From: Lysobacter sp. CFH 32150
Lineage (GTDB): Bacteria > Pseudomonadota > Gammaproteobacteria > Xanthomonadales > Xanthomonadaceae
Direction: 5' to 3'
NCBI RefSeq assembly: GCF_022758295.1
Contig: NZ_JALDWJ010000008.1
Location: 214,698-278,697 of the forward strand
Length of the DNA: 64,000 nucleotides
Made by a program: the position numbers and the translations under genes. The notes below the pieces were generated by a model, which saw nothing but the letters and a program-made list of their open reading frames with translations, was not told the DNA's origin and ran no database searches. Below are positions 39,159 through 48,305 of this stretch, in pieces (within the stretch, counting starts at the first letter, position 1; the number at the start of each line of letters is the position of its first letter).

Positions 39159-39858
39159 ATTTGCGTCCGCCAGAAAGCCGTTGCACCAGTTCGCTCATGG
39201 CCTGCGGCGCAAGCAGGACCACCCGGCTGTACTTCACCTGGATCAATCCTTGTGCTTCCCACGCCTTGAGTTCCTTGCTCACGCTCTGCCGCGTGGCACC
39301 CAGCATGCGCGCGAGATCGTCCTGCGGCAGATGCAGGTCGATCAGCACGCCATCGCCTTGCGCGATGCCGTAGGTGCGCGACAGCTCCAGCAATCGTTTG
39401 CCGAGCCGTGCCGCCAGTGGCAGCACCAGCGTGTCCTCGACGAAGTCGAGCACGGTGCGCAACCGCCGGCACAACAGCTTCGCAAAGGCGCGGTACAACT
39501 CGGGACGCTGGTCGAGCAACGCGAGGAAGCGGGCTCGCGGCAGCAGCATGACTTCGGTATCGCCGACGGCATGCGCGTCCTGCGGCCGCGGCTGGCCATC
39601 GAACATCGACACTTCACCGAACCAGCTGCCCGGTTCGAACAACGCCAACAGCACTTCGCGTCCGTCCGGCTCCGACACGCTGATGCGGATACGGCCGCGG
39701 ACCACGCCGTACAACCCCTCGGCTGCATCGCCGCGGGCGTACAGCAGTTCGCCGTCCCGCAGGCGCTTGCGCGATGACATCGCCGTGAGTTGCGCCACCA
39801 CCTCGGGCGAGAAGTCGCGCAACCACGGATCGGCGATGGCGTCTTCGGGCAGGTCCAT
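39157..39858 (-). CDS. Crp/Fnr family transcriptional regulator
   Basis: The protein (233 residues from the ATG at 39858) has an N-terminal cyclic-nucleotide-binding-like barrel (ELLYARGDAAEGLYGVVRGRIRI, GSWFGEVSMFDGQPRPQDAHA) and a C-terminal winged helix (LPQDDLARMLGATRQSVSKELKAWEAQGLI). It lacks the N-terminal cysteines of FNR. Whether it binds cAMP or another ligand is not clear. A GTG at 39918 would add 20 residues with no good ribosome binding site. Confidence 0.87.
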   Translation of the reverse strand: MDLPEDAIADPWLRDFSPEVVAQLTAMSSRKRLRDGELLYARGDAAEGLYGVVRGRIRISVSEPDGREVLLALFEPGSWFGEVSMFDGQPRPQDAHAVGDTEVMLLPRARFLALLDQRPELYRAFAKLLCRRLRTVLDFVEDTLVLPLAARLGKRLLELSRTYGIAQGDGVLIDLHLPQDDLARMLGATRQSVSKELKAWEAQGLIQVKYSRVVLLAPQAMSELVQRLSGGRK

Positions 39859-39959
39859 GGCGGCCAATGGCTTGGTGGCGGACGAAGTGTCGGCAAGCCG
39901 ACGGTCGGCGTCCAGCACCCTTGCTATGGTTGTGTCGCATCCAATACGCGAGGTGTGCG

Positions 39960-40718
39960 ATGGACATCCAGGACATCCGCAGCAAGGTCTCGTCCGAGGA
40001 GTGGGCGTTGCGCGTCGACCTCGCCGCCGCCTATCGCCTGGTCGCGTTGTTCGGCTGGGACGATCTGGTCTTCACGCATCTCACGGTCCGCGTGCCTGGG
40101 CCGGAGCACCATTTCCTCATCAATCCTTACGGCTTCGGTTTTGAAGAAATCACGGCCTCCTCGCTGGTCAAGGTCGGTTTGGACGGACAGCCGGTCATGG
40201 CGACGCCACACCTGGTGAACCCAGCCGGTTTCACCATCCACAGCGCCGTCCATTCCGCACGCGAAGACGCCCTGTGTGTGATGCACACGCACTCGCTCAA
40301 CGGCGTCGCGGTCTCGGCGCAGAAGGAGGGTGTGCTGCCGATCTCGCAGCAGTCGCTGTTCGTGCTGGCGTCGCTCGGCTATCACGACTACGAGGGCGTG
40401 GCCCTGAATGAGGACGAGAAACCGCGGCTGGTGCGCGACCTCGGCGCCAACATCTTCCTCATGCTGCGCAATCATGGCCTGCTCACGGTCGGGCCGACCG
40501 TCGCCGATGCGTTCCTCGCGATGTACCTCTTCGAAGCAGCCTGCATGATCCAGGTGCGCGCGTTGGCTGGCAGTCGCGAGCTGATCGAAGTTCCAAAGCC
40601 CTTGGTCGACGGTATCAAGGCCCAGGCGATGCAGGTCACGCGCGGCCTCGGTGGTGCGCTGGCGTGGCCATCGCTGCTGCGCAAGCTGGACCGCCGCAAT
40701 CCGGGCTACGATCAGTAA
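39960..40718 (+). CDS. Class II aldolase/adducin family protein
   Basis: The 252-residue protein has the zinc ligands His109 and His111 in MHTHS and His172 in RNHGLLTVG. It belongs to the aldolase II branch that includes L-fuculose-phosphate aldolase but is closer to the adducin-head-like proteins of unknown substrate. It starts 42 bp from the divergent Crp-like gene's open frame and precedes a transporter gene by 32 bp. Confidence 0.88.
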   Translation: MDIQDIRSKVSSEEWALRVDLAAAYRLVALFGWDDLVFTHLTVRVPGPEHHFLINPYGFGFEEITASSLVKVGLDGQPVMATPHLVNPAGFTIHSAVHSAREDALCVMHTHSLNGVAVSAQKEGVLPISQQSLFVLASLGYHDYEGVALNEDEKPRLVRDLGANIFLMLRNHGLLTVGPTVADAFLAMYLFEAACMIQVRALAGSRELIEVPKPLVDGIKAQAMQVTRGLGGALAWPSLLRKLDRRNPGYDQ

Positions 40719-40750
40719 GCCAGCGCGATCGCGCTGCTTGGGAGAGGCTC

Positions 40751-41644
40751 GTGCAGGATAGTCTGCTGATCAAGGTGGGTCTGCCGATCGCGATCATGAT
40801 CATCATGTGCGGGATCGGGCTGACGCTCACGCTCGCCGATTTCCGCCGCATCCGCGAACGCCCCAAGCCGGTAGTGATCGGCCTTGTCGGCCATTACCTG
40901 CTGCTGCCACTGCTGGGCTTCGCAGTGGCCTGGGCGTTTTCGCTGCCTACCGAGCTGGCCGTCGGATTGGTGCTGGTCGCCGCTTGTCCCAGCGGCAGTA
41001 CCTCCAATGCATTGACGTTCCTCGCGCGCGGCAACGTCGCGTTGGCGGTGACACTCACGGTGATCAGCGCGCTGGTGACGTTCCTGAGCGTGCCGCTGCT
41101 GGTCAACCTGGCGTTGGATGTGTTCGGCGGTGAAGCGCGCGAGATCAAGTTGCCCGTCGGGCCCACCATCAAGCACCTGGCGTTGCTGGTATTGCTGCCG
41201 GTGATGATCGGCATGGCGGTGCGGAGCATCGCACCGTCACTCGCACAGAAGGTGGAACCGGCGGTCGGCAAGTTCGCGATGGCGGTATTGCTGGTGATTG
41301 TCGCGGCGCTGGTGTATGTCGAGCGCGACATGATCGCCGACATGATGGTGAGGGTCGGGCCCGCGGCATTGACGTTGGGCTGCGCAGCGATCGGGTTCGG
41401 CTACCTGCTGGGTCGCGTGAGCGGCCTGGTGTTGCGCGACGCGATCACGGTCGGCATGGAAGTCGGCGTCCAGAACGCCACGCTGGCGATGGTGATCGCG
41501 CTGACGTTGCTGCAGTCGCCGCAGATCGCGCTGCCCGGGGCGATCTACGGCTTGCTGATGTATCTGCCGGCACTGGCGACCGTGGCGTTGGGCCGGCGCG
41601 CGGTGGCGCGGCATGAAGCGCTGGGCACGGCTTTGGCTGGTTAG
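40751..41644 (+). CDS. Bile acid:sodium symporter (BASS) family transporter
   Basis: The 297-residue protein has nine or ten hydrophobic helices and the family motifs VAACPSGSTSNALTFLARGN and VGMEVGVQNATLAMVIALT that line the sodium and substrate sites. Bacterial members carry organic anions or keto acids; the substrate is unknown. The GTG at 40751 follows GGAGAGGCTC, which fixes the start. It follows the aldolase-like gene and may move that enzyme's substrate or product. Confidence 0.88.
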   Translation: MQDSLLIKVGLPIAIMIIMCGIGLTLTLADFRRIRERPKPVVIGLVGHYLLLPLLGFAVAWAFSLPTELAVGLVLVAACPSGSTSNALTFLARGNVALAVTLTVISALVTFLSVPLLVNLALDVFGGEAREIKLPVGPTIKHLALLVLLPVMIGMAVRSIAPSLAQKVEPAVGKFAMAVLLVIVAALVYVERDMIADMMVRVGPAALTLGCAAIGFGYLLGRVSGLVLRDAITVGMEVGVQNATLAMVIALTLLQSPQIALPGAIYGLLMYLPALATVALGRRAVARHEALGTALAG

Positions 41645-41660
41645 CCAGCAAGGCCTCTTC

Positions 41661-41720
41661 GTTGGCTTTTTTGCTGGCTTTTTTGTTGGCCTTTTTGTTG
41701 GCCTTTTTGTTGGCCTTTTT
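41661..41720. repeat. Five 12 bp T-rich tandem units
   Basis: Five units of the type GTTGGCCTTTTT (two with small changes) run from 41661 to 41720 directly after the transporter gene and end exactly at a REP pair. They may act as a terminator tail region or a length-variable spacer. Confidence 0.85.
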
Positions 41721-41770
41721 GTGGGAGCGACGTAAGTCGCGATGCTATTCGCGACTTACGTCGCTCCCAC
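41721..41770. repeat. Inverted REP pair, GTGGGAGCGACG type
   Basis: The arms 41721-41743 and 41749-41770 are inverted copies of the unit also found in the cysD-cysNC gap. It lies between the converging transporter and SDR genes, where it can serve as a bidirectional hairpin. Confidence 0.9.
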
Positions 41771-41800
41771 AGTGACTGCCACACTGGCTGCCACAGTTGC

Positions 41801-42598
41801 TCAGTTCACCTTGAGCTTGCGCGCAAACGCCGTGTACCAACGCAACGGCAGGAAGCGCTTGAAGTAGACCGCGATGCGTTCTTTGCCGGCGATGAGCACT
41901 TCGTACTGGTCGCGTTCGACCGCCTGCCAGATCTTCTCGGCGCAGACCGACGGGTCCATGCCGCCTTGCAGGTGGACATCATCCTTCCCCCAGGGCTGAC
42001 CACCGGGGCCGAGGGCATTGACCGAAACATTCGTGTTGACGAAGCCGGGGCAGGCCAGGGTGAAACGAATCCCCTTGTCGCCCAGTTCGATCCGCGCACT
42101 GTCGTACCAGCCGTGCAGCGCGTGCTTCGCGGCCGCGTAACCGGTGCGCCGCGCCATCGCGATATGGCCGAAGACCGAACTCACCACCGCGACATGTCCA
42201 CTACCGCGCTGCAGCCAGCCAGGCAGCAGCGCCTGCGTCAGCGCGACAGGGGCGAAGAAATCGACTTCCATGATCTGCCGATAAGCGGGCATGCCCGTCT
42301 CGAGCGCCGACGTGCGCTGCGAAATGCCGGCGTTGTTGGCGAGGACATCGATCGGGCCGAAGAAACCTGCGGCGTGTGCCGCCAGTGCCTGCGAGTCGTC
42401 GAGACGGGTGAGGTCGACCGGCAGCAGTGCCGCGTCCTGCGGGCGCGGCAGGCTCTGGCGTACGCGTTCCAGTTCCGCTTCGCGGCGTGCCGACAGGATC
42501 AGTTTCGCCCCGCGCGCCGCCGCGCGCTGCGCCAGGCCTTCGCCGATGCCGCCGGAGGCGCCGGTGATCCACACCACTTTGTTGCTCAGATCGGTCAT
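41801..42598 (-). CDS. SDR family oxidoreductase, last gene of the ACAD operon
   Basis: The 265-residue short-chain dehydrogenase has the dinucleotide motif TGASGGIGEG, LANNAGIS, and the catalytic YAAAK. The C-terminal ERIAVYFKRFLPLRWYTAFAR suggests membrane association, as in several lipid-acting SDRs. It follows the histidine phosphatase gene by 24 bp and is the last of seven genes in the same direction. Confidence 0.9.
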   Translation of the reverse strand: MTDLSNKVVWITGASGGIGEGLAQRAAARGAKLILSARREAELERVRQSLPRPQDAALLPVDLTRLDDSQALAAHAAGFFGPIDVLANNAGISQRTSALETGMPAYRQIMEVDFFAPVALTQALLPGWLQRGSGHVAVVSSVFGHIAMARRTGYAAAKHALHGWYDSARIELGDKGIRFTLACPGFVNTNVSVNALGPGGQPWGKDDVHLQGGMDPSVCAEKIWQAVERDQYEVLIAGKERIAVYFKRFLPLRWYTAFARKLKVN

Positions 42599-42622
42599 GT
42601 CGTGCGCCCGTTTCGATTGGCG

Positions 42623-43315
42623 TCAACGATAACTGATGAGCCTGCGGTGTGCGCCTTCGAAATGCGCATGCTCGTTGAGCGTGGACAGGTGCACGCCACG
42701 TTCGCCGACGACGAGCTTGGTCACCGCCGCGTTGGCCAGGGTCCAGCTGATCTTGAACCCCTCGCTACGAGGAATGCGCAGCAGGTCGGCCGCCAACGCC
42801 GAGATCGGACCGCCGGAAGTAAAGACCAGTGCATTCTGCGAAGGCTGCAGCCGTTGCGCGAGTCGTTGCAGCGCGTCGTTCGCGCGTGTGCAGAAGCCGG
42901 GGAAGGATTCGGTGTAGTCGGCATCGTGCTCGCCACCGACCCAGCGCGAGACGGCACGCGAGAAGAGATGCTGGAAGGCGCGGTGCGGATCGTCCGTAGC
43001 CAGGACTTCGTCGTGCAGTACTTGCCTGTCGACATAGCGTGGCTCGAAGCGAACGATCAGTTCCTCGTGGTCGTATTCGTTCCAGCCGATGTCTTCGTCC
43101 CATTGCGACACGAGCTGCATCGCCCGCAGGCAGGCTTCGGCGGTCTGCCGATGTCGCTGCATGCCTCCGCAAACCACCAGGTCGACTTGCGGCACGCGTA
43201 TGCGCAGGGATTCGCCCAGGACGCGCGACTGCTCGATGCCCAGGCCGGACAGACGGTCGTAGTCGCCATCGCCGAATGACGCCTGGCCGTGGCGGATCAA
43301 ATAGATCGCTGCCAT
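42623..43315 (-). CDS. Histidine phosphatase family protein
   Basis: The 230-residue protein starts with the branch-1 motif YLIRHGQASFG (Arg8-His9) and has the second catalytic His in the segment VFTSGGPISAL or nearby. Such enzymes remove phosphate from small molecules or proteins. It is encoded 1 bp from an SDR gene within the operon that also contains a kinase-like protein, so a phosphorylated intermediate is a plausible substrate, by inference only. Confidence 0.88.
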   Translation of the reverse strand: MAAIYLIRHGQASFGDGDYDRLSGLGIEQSRVLGESLRIRVPQVDLVVCGGMQRHRQTAEACLRAMQLVSQWDEDIGWNEYDHEELIVRFEPRYVDRQVLHDEVLATDDPHRAFQHLFSRAVSRWVGGEHDADYTESFPGFCTRANDALQRLAQRLQPSQNALVFTSGGPISALAADLLRIPRSEGFKISWTLANAAVTKLVVGERGVHLSTLNEHAHFEGAHRRLISYR

Positions 43316-43316
43316 G

Positions 43317-44072
43317 TCAGAACAGCTTGCGAACCATGCCCAGCGGCAGCCGCTTCATCAGGAAGCCCATCGGCGCCCACGGCCACCAGGGCACGTAGGC
43401 CTTGGCGGGTTCCTTCTCGATCGCTTTCGCCAGCAGGTAGCAGCCGCGCTGTGCGTCGATCATGAAGGGCGTGTGCTCAGCGGGCGCATCCTGGTTCATC
43501 TCCGTGCGGATGTACCCCGGGAAAATCGTGCTGACTTCGATCCCCGGCTTGCGCAACATGTCGGCGCGGATGCCTTCGGCCAGCGCGGCCACGCCGGCCT
43601 TGCTCGCGGCGTAGGCGGTCAGGCCGCCATGCATGCCGCGCATGGCGCTCATCGAGGAGATGATGACGAGGTGGCCGGTCTTCTGCGCGCGAAAGATCTC
43701 CATCGCCGCCTCGCATTGCGCCAGCGCAGCGATGAAGTTGGTTTCGATGATGTCCTTGTTGCGTGCGAAGCCGCCCTTGCCGATCGGTACGCCCTGGCCG
43801 ATGCCGGCGTTGACGATCACCCGATCCAGCGAGCCGAGGTCTTCGCGGAAGGCACGGAACACCTCGAACACCTGAGCATGCTCGGTGACATCGAGCGTAC
43901 GGATCGCGACTTTGATACCGGGGTTCGCCGCTTCGAGTTCGCCCTTGAGCTGCTGCAACCGATCGATGCGTCGCGCGCACAACGCAAGGTGGTGGCCGCG
44001 CGCCGCGAACTCGCGCGCCATGCCGGCGCCCAGTCCCGAGCTGGCGCCGGTGATCAGGATGTTCTTGCGCAT
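43317..44072 (-). CDS. SDR family oxidoreductase
   Basis: The 251-residue protein has TGASSGLGAGMAREFA, VNAGIGQG and YAASK. Its C-terminus (KAYVPWWPWAPMGFLMKRLP) is hydrophobic and basic. The ATG at 44072 follows GGGGAGCTCA and is preferred to the ATG at 44099. It is the fifth gene of the operon. Confidence 0.9.
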   Translation of the reverse strand: MRKNILITGASSGLGAGMAREFAARGHHLALCARRIDRLQQLKGELEAANPGIKVAIRTLDVTEHAQVFEVFRAFREDLGSLDRVIVNAGIGQGVPIGKGGFARNKDIIETNFIAALAQCEAAMEIFRAQKTGHLVIISSMSAMRGMHGGLTAYAASKAGVAALAEGIRADMLRKPGIEVSTIFPGYIRTEMNQDAPAEHTPFMIDAQRGCYLLAKAIEKEPAKAYVPWWPWAPMGFLMKRLPLGMVRKLF

Positions 44073-44111
44073 TGAGCTCCCCATCGGAGTGATACCCATC
44101 GAAATGATTCC

Positions 44112-45092
44112 TTACGCCCCAGGCAGCACGACAATCTTGCCGCGTAGCTGGCGGCCTGCCATGCGTTGCAGCGCTGCGGCTGCGCCGGCCAACGGTATTT
44201 GTTCGGTGACTGGAGGCGCGATCTGCTGCTTGCGGAACCACGCCAGCAGTTGCAGCAGGTGCGCCTGCTGGTCCTTCGGATTGCGCCGTGCCCAATCACC
44301 CCAGTACACGCCGAGGATCGCGCGTTCCTTGAGCAGGGCGAGGTTCAACGGAATTCGCGGGATATCGCCGGCGGCGAAACCCACGACCAGCAGGCGCCCA
44401 CCCCATGCAGTGGCACGCAGCGCGGCTTCGCTGTGCGTGCCGCCGACGGGGTCGTAGACCACATCGACGCCGCGCTTGTCGGTCAAGGCATCCAGGCGCC
44501 CGCGTAGGTCCTCCGACACGTAATCGATGGTCTCGTCGGCGCCGTGTTCCCGGCACAGCGCCAGCTTTTCCGCGCTCGACGCCGCCGCGATCACGCGTGC
44601 GCCCATGAGCTTGCCGATTTCGATCGCCGCGATGCCGACGCCGCCCGAGGCGCCCAGCACCAGCAGCGTCTCCCCTGCCGCGAGCTTGGCGATGTCCTTC
44701 AGTGCGTGCAGCGAGGTGCAGTAGGTCAGCAGCAAAGCTGCGCCGGTCGCGAAATCCATGTCCTCCGGCAACGGTATGACGGCGCGCGCATCGACCGCGC
44801 ATTCCTCCGCCAGCGCGCCATGCGGCACGAGCGCCATCACCCGATCGCCGACCTTGACGTGGTCGACGCCTTCGCCGATCGCCTTGACCACGCCGGAGAA
44901 CTCGGCCCCGGGTGAAAACGGCAGTGCCGGCTTCACCTGATACAGCCCTTGCACCATCAGCGCATCGGGGAAGTTGAGCGCAGCCGCCTGGATGCTGACA
45001 ACGACTTGACCCGGCCCGGCGCTCGGCGACGGAACGTCTTCGACCTTCAGGTTCTCGATCGGGCCGTATTCATTGCAGACGAGTGCTTTCAC
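44112..45092 (-). CDS. NADPH:quinone oxidoreductase family protein
   Basis: The 326-residue medium-chain reductase has the N-terminal GroES-like domain (SPGAEFSGVVKAIGEGV) and the cofactor motif VLGASGGVGIAAIEIGK. The zinc ligands of alcohol dehydrogenases are missing, as in zeta-crystallin-like quinone/enone reductases. It starts 6 bp after the phosphotransferase gene. Confidence 0.9.
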   Translation of the reverse strand: MKALVCNEYGPIENLKVEDVPSPSAGPGQVVVSIQAAALNFPDALMVQGLYQVKPALPFSPGAEFSGVVKAIGEGVDHVKVGDRVMALVPHGALAEECAVDARAVIPLPEDMDFATGAALLLTYCTSLHALKDIAKLAAGETLLVLGASGGVGIAAIEIGKLMGARVIAAASSAEKLALCREHGADETIDYVSEDLRGRLDALTDKRGVDVVYDPVGGTHSEAALRATAWGGRLLVVGFAAGDIPRIPLNLALLKERAILGVYWGDWARRNPKDQQAHLLQLLAWFRKQQIAPPVTEQIPLAGAAAALQRMAGRQLRGKIVVLPGA

Positions 45093-45098
45093 GTGGAC

Positions 45099-46175
45099 TC
45101 AAGCCTTGTTTGCGTTCCGCATTGCGCGCCGGCAGCGCCAATGCAGGTAGTTGACGAACAGCCAGAACTGCTTGAACGCGGGATTGCGCGTCTGCCTGTG
45201 GTGGTAACGGTAGTAGATCTGTTGCGCGATCGCGGACAGGCGGAACAGGCCATAGACCTCGTAGAAGGCCCAGTTTTCCGGGTGGAAACCGGTTCTGTCG
45301 CAGTAGTACGCCACCACTTCCTTGCGCGTGAGCATCCCTGGCAAATGCGTGGGCTGGCGGCGCGTGTTCTGCGCCATGAAATCATCGTCGGCCTGCACCC
45401 AGTAGGCCAGCATGTTGCCGAGGTCCATCAAGGGGTCGCCCAGTGTGGCGAGTTCCCAGTCGAGGACGCCGACCACGCGCGTCGGATCGTGCGGGTCGAG
45501 GACCACGTTGTCGAAGCGGAAGTCGTTGTGGGTGACGCAGATGCGTTCCTGCGCCGGCAGGTTGGCCTGCAGCCACGCCATTATTTTTTCACCGCGGGGG
45601 ACGTTCCAGGTGCGCGCGTCGCGATAGCGCTTGCTCCAGCCCTCGATCTGGCGGCGGGCATAGCCGCTGCCCTTGCCGATCTGGTCGAGTCCCGCTGTCT
45701 GCGGGTCGATGCGATGCAGCGCGATCATCGTGTCGAGCACGTTGAGGCATAGCCGTCGCACGTGGGTCGGTGGCAGTTCGAGGCCGCGTGGCAGGTTCTT
45801 GCGCGGGATGATGCCGTCGAGGCGTTGCATCACGTAGAACTCGGCGCCGATCACGGCCTCGTCGTCGCAGTACGCAATCATCGCCGGCACGAACGGGAAC
45901 ACCGGCATCAACGCCTTCTGGATGCGGTATTCGCGACCCATGTCGTGCGCGGACTTGGCCTTGGTGCCGGCGGGCGGGCGCCGCAGGATCAGGTCGTGTG
46001 CGTCGTACTCGAGGCGGTAAGTCCAGTTGGATGCACCGCCGGTGTACTGGGTGATCTTCGGCGTTCCGGACAGACCAGGCACGTGCTGCTTGAGCCACGC
46101 GTCGAGGCGCGCGACATCCAGTTCCTCGCCGGCACGCACCACGCTGGCCTGGTCGCTGGCCGGCGCGGCACTCAC
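45099..46175 (-). CDS. Phosphotransferase of the ACAD10/11 kinase type
   Basis: The 358-residue protein has the aminoglycoside/choline-kinase fold with the catalytic loop THNDFRFDNVVLD and the metal motif VLDWELATLGDPLMDLGN. The pattern is that of the kinase half of eukaryotic ACAD10/ACAD11 and of bacterial LvaA, which phosphorylate the hydroxyl group of 4-hydroxyacyl-CoA. The GTG at 46175 overlaps the stop of the upstream SDR gene as GTGA. The acyl-CoA dehydrogenase partner is encoded two genes upstream. Confidence 0.87.
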   Translation of the reverse strand: MSAAPASDQASVVRAGEELDVARLDAWLKQHVPGLSGTPKITQYTGGASNWTYRLEYDAHDLILRRPPAGTKAKSAHDMGREYRIQKALMPVFPFVPAMIAYCDDEAVIGAEFYVMQRLDGIIPRKNLPRGLELPPTHVRRLCLNVLDTMIALHRIDPQTAGLDQIGKGSGYARRQIEGWSKRYRDARTWNVPRGEKIMAWLQANLPAQERICVTHNDFRFDNVVLDPHDPTRVVGVLDWELATLGDPLMDLGNMLAYWVQADDDFMAQNTRRQPTHLPGMLTRKEVVAYYCDRTGFHPENWAFYEVYGLFRLSAIAQQIYYRYHHRQTRNPAFKQFWLFVNYLHWRCRRAMRNANKA

Positions 46176-47020
46176 GTGGACGGTGCCTTGCGCTGCATGC
46201 GCGCCTCCACCTTCGCCAGCTGTCGCCGCATCATCACCAGGTACCAGCGGTAGGGCAGGTAGCGCTTGAGTCGCCATGCGCGGCGGGCCTCCGGGTGGGT
46301 GAGGATGTGGGTGTCGCCATGCGCGACGCCGTCGAAGATCAGTTGCGCGATTTCGTCCGGGCCGATGCGTGCGCGTTCGACCAATCGCTTCGTCATGCTT
46401 TCGAGTTGTGGATTGCTGGCACGCATGTTCTGCGCCAGTGCGGTACGGAAGAACGCCGGGCAGACGACGGACACACCGATCCGGTCGGCTTCCAGTTCCA
46501 GCTGCAGGGTTTCCGACAGCGCGACCACGGCCGCCTTGGTTGCGTTGTAGGCGCCCGCGTGCGGCATGTAGACCAGGCCGGCCATCGAGGCGATGTTGAC
46601 CAGCTGACCGCCGCCTTGTTCACGCAGCAGCGGCGTGAACACCTTGCAGCCGCGCACCACGCCAAGCAGGTTGATGTCGACGATCCACTGCCAGTCGGCC
46701 AGCGTGGCATCGCCGATGCCGCCCATCTGTGCGACGCCGGCGTTGTTGACCACCACGTCGACGCCGCCCCACTGCTGCTTGAGCCAGTCGGCGGCGGCCT
46801 GCAGGTCTTCTTCGCGGGTCACGTTGCAAGCCAGAGCATGACTTTGTGGCGAATGCTGTCGCAACGCCGCCAGGGTCTCGGCGCAGCGTTGGACGTCGAG
46901 ATCGCCGATGCACACGCGCCAGCCTGCGCGCGCATAACGCTCGGCGAGTGCGCGACCGAGCCCGGAGGCACCGCCGGTGATGAAGATGCGTCGGCTCGAG
47001 GTCATGCCGTTCGAAGTCAT
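46172..47020 (-). CDS. SDR family oxidoreductase
   Basis: The 282-residue protein has TGGASGLGRALAERYA, NNAGVAQMG and YNATK. The ATG at 47020 overlaps the stop codon of the acyl-CoA dehydrogenase gene as ATGA; an alternative ATG lies five codons downstream. The C-terminal KRYLPYRWYLVMMRRQLAKVE resembles that of the other SDRs in this operon, so they may be paralogues acting on related lipid substrates. Confidence 0.9.
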   Translation of the reverse strand: MTSNGMTSSRRIFITGGASGLGRALAERYARAGWRVCIGDLDVQRCAETLAALRQHSPQSHALACNVTREEDLQAAADWLKQQWGGVDVVVNNAGVAQMGGIGDATLADWQWIVDINLLGVVRGCKVFTPLLREQGGGQLVNIASMAGLVYMPHAGAYNATKAAVVALSETLQLELEADRIGVSVVCPAFFRTALAQNMRASNPQLESMTKRLVERARIGPDEIAQLIFDGVAHGDTHILTHPEARRAWRLKRYLPYRWYLVMMRRQLAKVEARMQRKAPST

Positions 47021-48255
47021 GCCGCATGGCTCCGTTGCTTGTATTTGTTCAATTCCATCCGCGCCACCATCGCACGATGCACTTCGTCTGGACCATCGGC
47101 GATGCGCAGGGCGCGCGCGAGCATGAACAGGCCGGTGAGCGGCACGTCGTGCGAGACGCCGGCGCCGCCATGCATCTGGATGGCCTGGTCGACGACGGTC
47201 TGCAAGACGTTGGGTGCGATCACCTTGATCGCGGAAATCTCGGTCATCGCGTTCTTCACGCCAACGGTGTCGATTTTCCACGCGGCGTACAGCGTGAGTA
47301 GCCGCGCCTGGTCGATGGCCATGCGCGCATCCGCGATGCGTTCGCGGTTGCCACCGAGTTCGATCAACGGCTTGCCGAAGGCAGTCCGGTTGAGGCCGCG
47401 TTCGATCATCAATTGCAGTGCGCGTTCGGCGGCGCCGATGGCGCGCATGCAGTGATGGATGCGGCCAGGGCCGAGCCGGCCCTGCGCGATCGCGAAGCCC
47501 TTGCCCAAGCCCAGGAGCAGGTTGCCCTTCGGTACCCGCACGTCGTCGAACACCAGTTCGCCGTGACCGAACGGCGGATCGTATTCGCCGAAGGTCGGCA
47601 GCATGCGTTCGATGCGCACGCCGGGGGCGTCCAGTCGCACCAGCACCATGCTGTGGCGCGCATGCGGTTCGGCATCGGGGCTGGACAGGCCCATGAAGAT
47701 CGCGAGCTTCGCATTCGGATGGCCGAGGCCGGTCGACCACCATTTGCGGCCGTTCAACACCAGCGCATCGCCGTCCTCGTGGATCGTCGCCTGCATGTTG
47801 GTGGCGTCGCTGGATGCCACTTCCGGTTCGGTCATGCAGAACACCGAGCGGATTTCGCCGGCCAGCAGGGGTTTGAGCCACTGTTCCTTCTGCGCGGCAT
47901 TGCCGAAGTGGTACAGCACCTCCATGTTGCCCGTGTCCGGCGCATTGCAATTGAAGATCTCGGCGGCGAATTCGTAGCGACCCATCGCTTCGGCCAGCGG
48001 CGCGTAGTCGAGCGTGCTCAGGCCGGCGCCGAGTTCGGCGTCGGGCAGGAACAGGTTCCACAGGCCGGCAGCGCGCGCCTTGGCCTTAAGGTCTTCCATC
48101 TGTGGCGGCACGCGCCAGCGGGTCCAGTCACCGTCGGGATTGAGCGCGCGTACTTCCTGCAGATAGGTCTCGCCGATCGGTTCGACATGGATGCGCATGA
48201 AGTCGCGCAGGCGTTCCAGCATCTCCTGCGAGCGGGGCGAGGGGCTGAAATCCAT
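47017..48255 (-). CDS. Acyl-CoA dehydrogenase, ACAD10/11-like
   Basis: The 412-residue flavoprotein has the family segments FCMTEPEVASSDATNM, VLNGRKWWSTGLGHPNAK, QGRLGPGRIHHCMRAIGAAERAL and QMHGGAGVSHDVPL. The WWSTGLGHPNAK and GRLGPGRIHHCMR patterns are those of the ACAD10/ACAD11 group, not of ordinary fatty-acid dehydrogenases. It is the first gene of the seven-gene operon. The expected role is to remove phosphate from a 4-phospho-acyl-CoA made by the kinase and give an enoyl-CoA. Confidence 0.9.
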   Translation of the reverse strand: MDFSPSPRSQEMLERLRDFMRIHVEPIGETYLQEVRALNPDGDWTRWRVPPQMEDLKAKARAAGLWNLFLPDAELGAGLSTLDYAPLAEAMGRYEFAAEIFNCNAPDTGNMEVLYHFGNAAQKEQWLKPLLAGEIRSVFCMTEPEVASSDATNMQATIHEDGDALVLNGRKWWSTGLGHPNAKLAIFMGLSSPDAEPHARHSMVLVRLDAPGVRIERMLPTFGEYDPPFGHGELVFDDVRVPKGNLLLGLGKGFAIAQGRLGPGRIHHCMRAIGAAERALQLMIERGLNRTAFGKPLIELGGNRERIADARMAIDQARLLTLYAAWKIDTVGVKNAMTEISAIKVIAPNVLQTVVDQAIQMHGGAGVSHDVPLTGLFMLARALRIADGPDEVHRAMVARMELNKYKQRSHAA

Positions 48256-48305
48256 GGGCTGCTTCCGCGCTAGAAAGCAACCAGCTTAGGCAGCCCAATT
48301 TCATC

